Shown: piece by piece, positions 22,242-24,532 of the stretch
Layout of the letters: every line of letters starts with the position of its first letter
Position numbering within the stretch: the stretch's first letter is position 1
Source of the DNA: a virus
DNA length: 24,532 bases
IMG/VR virus record: IMGVR_UViG_3300046003_002984
Location: 1 to 24,532 of that record
Direction: 5' to 3' (one strand)
Made by a program: the position numbers and the translations under genes
Notes under the pieces: model-generated
What the model was told of the DNA's origin: nothing
The model's database searches: none
Seen by the model: the letters and a program-made list of their open reading frames with translations, nothing else

Positions 22242-23159
22242 TTATCTAACAATACGTTTAACAGTCTTGCGGGCTTCAGCAATCGGGCTCTTGTCGTTTT
22301 GTGCTACGCTACCGCCTGCACCAACTTCTTTGCCTGTCGAGCTATCTTTTTTGCCCCAATCACGCGGTGCTTTGTCTTTGAATGATGTCTTGCCAGCGTT
22401 ACCGCCCGGTGCATTCTTAAACTGTCCAGCACCTTTAACTTGCGTCTCACCCTTAGTACCATAGTTACTTGGGTTCTTTGGGCTTGTTGGAACTGGTTCA
22501 TTTTGACCAGAGAATGTGACAGGTTTGCTGTCCATTCCAGCTTGTCCACTGTTTTGTAAGCCTGGGCTCTTTGTTTGAGCGCCATTGTCGCCGCCAATTT
22601 TAGAACCGTATAGACCCTTGACATTTTGTAGCTGAACTGCTTCCATCATTTCTTCGCCCATGTCTTCTTCGTCGCCCATGTCGTCATCACCGCCCATGTC
22701 TTCTTCGTCACCCATGTCGTCATCACCGCCCATGTCTTCTTCGTCACCCATGTCGTCATCACCGCCACCACCCATGATCTGCTCAAATTCAGCCATCAAT
22801 TGGTCTAGCTTGTCTTCAATACGAATAACAGAATCTTCAACTTCTCCGCCTTCGCTTGCAGCATCGTCAGATTCAATATCGACAACATCATCACCTTCAA
22901 GGTCATCCATGCCATCCATGCCATCTTCATCTTCAGCCATGCCGCCGGCTTCTTCGCTGCTGATTTCATCCATCAGATCACCTACTTGGCCGCCCATGCC
23001 TTCTTCAACATCATCTTCCATTCCCATCTCTTCGTCCATTATGGACTCATAGATTTCTCGGGATTTTTCTACAACGATGTCATGGAATAATTCACGCGCT
23101 TGTTCTTCGTCCTCATTGATAATTAGGTCAATAAGTTTTTCAAATTTTTTGTTGTCCAT
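22242..23159 (-). CDS. Acidic prohead core protein, gp67-like
   Basis: The protein has 305 residues. The N-terminal 40 (KFEKLIDLIINEDEEQARELFHDIVVEKSREI region) are helical and resemble the start of T4 gp67, an internal core protein that gp21 destroys. A long Asp/Glu/Met/Gly-rich stretch follows (about 37-170), including three 12-residue repeats (GGDDDMGDEEDM), then a neutral Gly/Asn/Lys segment and a basic end (ARKTVKRIVR). T4 gp67 is only about 80 residues but also has an acidic tail, so this is an enlarged form. Some aquatic T4-like phages label the gene here gp67 or gp68. AGGAGA precedes the ATG, and a CTAAATA promoter candidate lies about 33 bases upstream. Core role is inferred from position, N-terminus and acidity. 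Confidence 0.8.
   Translation of the reverse strand: MDNKKFEKLIDLIINEDEEQARELFHDIVVEKSREIYESIMDEEMGMEDDVEEGMGGQVGDLMDEISSEEAGGMAEDEDGMDGMDDLEGDDVVDIESDDAASEGGEVEDSVIRIEDKLDQLMAEFEQIMGGGGDDDMGDEEDMGGDDDMGDEEDMGGDDDMGDEEDMGEEMMEAVQLQNVKGLYGSKIGGDNGAQTKSPGLQNSGQAGMDSKPVTFSGQNEPVPTSPKNPSNYGTKGETQVKGAGQFKNAPGGNAGKTSFKDKAPRDWGKKDSSTGKEVGAGGSVAQNDKSPIAEARKTVKRIVR
22657..22764 (-). repeat. Three tandem 36-bp repeats in the core protein gene
   Basis: Units begin at 22657, 22693 and 22729 and are almost identical; the visible difference is tcg/tca at one codon in the first unit. Each encodes 12 residues of Gly, Asp, Glu and Met. The near-identity suggests recent slippage expansion. Confidence 0.95.
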
Positions 23160-23191
23160 TGTTTGTTTCTCCTGGTAATGGCTTTGTAGAA

Positions 23192-23199
23192 TTATTTAG
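23192..23199 (-). promoter_or_regulatory. Candidate T4-like late promoter (CTAAATAA)
   Basis: GCTAAATAAT on the minus strand, with its T4-like core at 23199-23193, lies about 33 bases before the ATG of the acidic core gene. The 103-base gap around it has no other evident element. Confidence 0.4.
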
Positions 23200-23262
23200 C
23201 GCATATCACGACAAACAGCGTAATAACTATGCTTTTTTAGCGTTTTACCAGTTTAAGACAAC

Positions 23263-23484
23263 TTAAATTGAGGGAGATTCTGCTTTGGCTCCGTATTGCG
23301 TATGAACTTTTTTAAGATGCTGCTTTTTTTCGTAGTTTCTAACGTCCAACATCTTTCGCAATTTTCTCAATTGCTTTAGTGTAAGCTTGGTTTTTCTAGA
23401 TTGTTTCCAAATAGGTTTACTCTGATCGGCATCAACGTCTTGGTAGCCGGGAACAGGCGGGTCGAACATTTCCATTAATTTCAT
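23263..23484 (-). CDS. Small basic protein between portal and core genes
   Basis: The protein has 73 residues. It begins MKLMEMFDPPVPGYQDVDADQ, followed by a Lys/Arg-rich helical part (TLKQLRKLRKMLDVRNYEKKQHLKKVHTQYG region). It has no membrane segment or known catalytic motif. I recognise similar small proteins beside the portal gene in aquatic T4-like phages, without known function. The position is that of T4 gene 67, but the strong basic charge argues against it being gp67 itself. It might help nucleate the core or bind the acidic partner encoded next, which is inference. AGGGA precedes the ATG, and a GATAAATA promoter candidate lies 18 bases upstream, just past the portal stop. Confidence 0.75.
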   Translation of the reverse strand: MKLMEMFDPPVPGYQDVDADQSKPIWKQSRKTKLTLKQLRKLRKMLDVRNYEKKQHLKKVHTQYGAKAESPSI

Positions 23485-23502
23485 TTTACTATCCCTATTG
23501 AT

Positions 23503-23510
23503 TATTTATC
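23503..23510 (-). promoter_or_regulatory. Candidate T4-like late promoter (GATAAATA)
   Basis: TGATAAATAAT is identical over 11 bases to the motif before the tail block. It lies between the portal stop and the 73-residue gene and would leave a leader of only about 12 bases that still contains the AGGGA ribosome binding site. Confidence 0.5.
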
Positions 23511-23513
23511 AAT

Positions 23514-24532
23514 TTATGCAGTTAGATTGCCGCCGGCACCACCTGGTATCGCTGCACCTGGGGCTGACGATACTGGGCCAGCAACTTCAGGTGCAACCTC
23601 TTCACCTTCTTCGGGTGGAGTTTCAAGATCATCAGCAGTTTGTTCATCTGATTCTATACCTCCCACACTCACGCCAACATTACGCAAGTCAGAACCAGTA
23701 GGGGTTTGCTCTTCGTGGCTGTCGTTTTCTTCGTGCCATAACTGTTCGTTCTTAGTGATTTCTTCTTCAGTTAACCCCAAGAATCTTTCTAACGCAAAAC
23801 GTTTTGAAATATAAGGGAATGCTTCCATCGATGCGAATGTGCTAACTCTAGCATTATCTAACTCGCTTTGCCGATACGCGGCAAAGTTTTGTGGAGGATT
23901 AAACTTTAACGTAAACAATCCAGAATCAATATTGAATCCTCTCCATCGCATAAACAACTTAAATTCTTCATCAAGCTTTAACGCAACGTAATTTTGTAAT
24001 CTTTCACAATATTGATTAAATCTAAACTCTTGGATCATTGCCGTTCCCACTCTGCCATCACTCAGTGGAGTGTTAGAATCGTCAGGACCAGTAGGTAAAT
24101 ATGAACTTGGTACACGTAATCCACGAGCTAATCTATTATTAAAATATCGCAAGTCATCTATCTCACCTAGATTTTGTCCGCCAGGTAGCACTTCAACTGA
24201 TGACCCTCGACCATCAGCAGTGACTGGGAAAAAGTAATCTTCGTTCATTGATAACGGGTTGTAGGTGGCATCTACTACACTTTGCCCACCGTAGATTGAT
24301 GGGATTCTGCGTTGATGTATTTCATTTTTTATGCGCTCTACGAATGCCATAGCCATATGACTTGGCATATTACCAACGTCAATCTTAAACATTCTACGTT
24401 CAGGTGCGCGTTGAACACGATAAATCAACACTGCATCTTCTAACAATTCTTTTTGCTTGTAAACTTTAAAGATATTTTCCAAGATAGATTGTCCAAACGG
24501 CCAAAATCTATCCAATCCTTCAGTCAAGCTTT
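23514..24532 (-). CDS. gp20: Portal vertex protein gp20 (C-terminal part)
   Basis: The frame runs off the right edge, so the N-terminal part is missing. The TTG at 24527 is internal, not a start. The 339 visible codons hold strong T4 portal blocks: YRVQRAPERRMFKIDVGNMP near residue 36, the EDYFFPVTADGRGSSVEVLPGGQNLGE region near 96, YFNNRLARGLRVPSSYL near 127, and a RFNQYCERLQNYVALKLDEEFKLF helix region near 170. The gp20 dodecamer forms the DNA entry vertex, starts head assembly and docks the terminase and neck. The C-terminal 60 residues are acidic and Pro/Gly/Ala-rich (EEQTADDLETPPEEGEEVAPEV region), a low-complexity tail variable in this family. T4 gp20 has 524 residues, so roughly a third lies outside the window. 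Confidence 0.97.
   Translation of the reverse strand, partial: SLTEGLDRFWPFGQSILENIFKVYKQKELLEDAVLIYRVQRAPERRMFKIDVGNMPSHMAMAFVERIKNEIHQRRIPSIYGGQSVVDATYNPLSMNEDYFFPVTADGRGSSVEVLPGGQNLGEIDDLRYFNNRLARGLRVPSSYLPTGPDDSNTPLSDGRVGTAMIQEFRFNQYCERLQNYVALKLDEEFKLFMRWRGFNIDSGLFTLKFNPPQNFAAYRQSELDNARVSTFASMEAFPYISKRFALERFLGLTEEEITKNEQLWHEENDSHEEQTPTGSDLRNVGVSVGGIESDEQTADDLETPPEEGEEVAPEVAGPVSSAPGAAIPGGAGGNLTA

Noticed and set aside
22660-23052. Plus-strand Ser/Pro/Met-rich ORF
   Set aside because: It is the complement of the acidic repeat region of the core protein. The core gene has the ribosome binding site, promoter motif and syntenic position.
24527-24532. Start codon of the portal gene at 24527
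   Set aside because: The codon is TTG, and the frame stays open to the edge. T4-type portals have well over 100 residues before this point.

Overview
This window looks like part of the late (virion) region of a T4-superfamily myovirus, probably from an aquatic environment. The evidence is a minus-strand block in the T4 order: portal gp20, a small protein, an acidic prohead core protein, protease gp21, scaffold gp22 and major capsid protein gp23. The capsid protein is short (398 residues) and no vertex protein gp24 follows it. The small proteins in the tail part are of kinds I recognise from marine T4-like phages of cyanobacteria and other aquatic bacteria. The host cannot be read from the window. 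No tRNA, CRISPR, integrase, reverse transcriptase or cellular gene is visible.

Layout, from the right end in the direction of transcription. (1) 24532-18999, head assembly: portal (cut by the window edge), a 73-residue basic protein, an acidic gp67-like core protein with three 36-bp repeats, a 53-codon ORF rich in hairpins, then gp21, gp22 and gp23, closed by a strong intrinsic terminator. The three assembly proteins (core, protease, scaffold) build and then clear the prohead. The capsid protein carries a Leu-Ala-Glu site where gp21 would cut. (2) 18860-17240, a homing-endonuclease island of three short genes. Two are on the minus strand: HNH with NUMOD3 repeats and a zinc knuckle, and a compact HNH. 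One is on the plus strand: an HNH-like zinc protein that has lost its catalytic histidines. All three lack a ribosome binding site and have a T4-late-promoter-like TAAATA motif 4-5 bases before the ATG. (3) 17133-1, about 17 kb of fibre and adhesin genes, all on the minus strand: a 310-residue protein, a 1347-residue repeat protein, a 481-residue protein, a 109-residue protein, a 1615-residue protein with six LamG domains, a 646-residue repeat protein, a 127-residue protein, a glycine-rich 309-residue protein, a 119-residue protein, and a further repeat fibre that runs off the left end.

Five of the fibre genes are built from one shared set of modules. These are two alternative N-terminal cassettes, a 43-residue repeat, a 131-residue repeat, a DAATK-YVD insertion domain, an ITGG/STDG module, an FTGNG-QT-FTL module and YadA-head-like repeats. 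Stretches of DNA up to 98 bp are identical between copies, which suggests recent recombination within and between these genes. The large glycan-binding-like protein, the glycine-rich protein and the shuffled fibres together look like an expanded, fast-changing host-recognition apparatus.

TAAATA-type late promoter candidates precede several genes (near 23510, 23200, 21412, 17176, 12127, 5401 and 1731). No gene-free stretch exceeds 300 bases. The longest gap between large genes is 22064-22241, which holds the small ORF and two hairpins.
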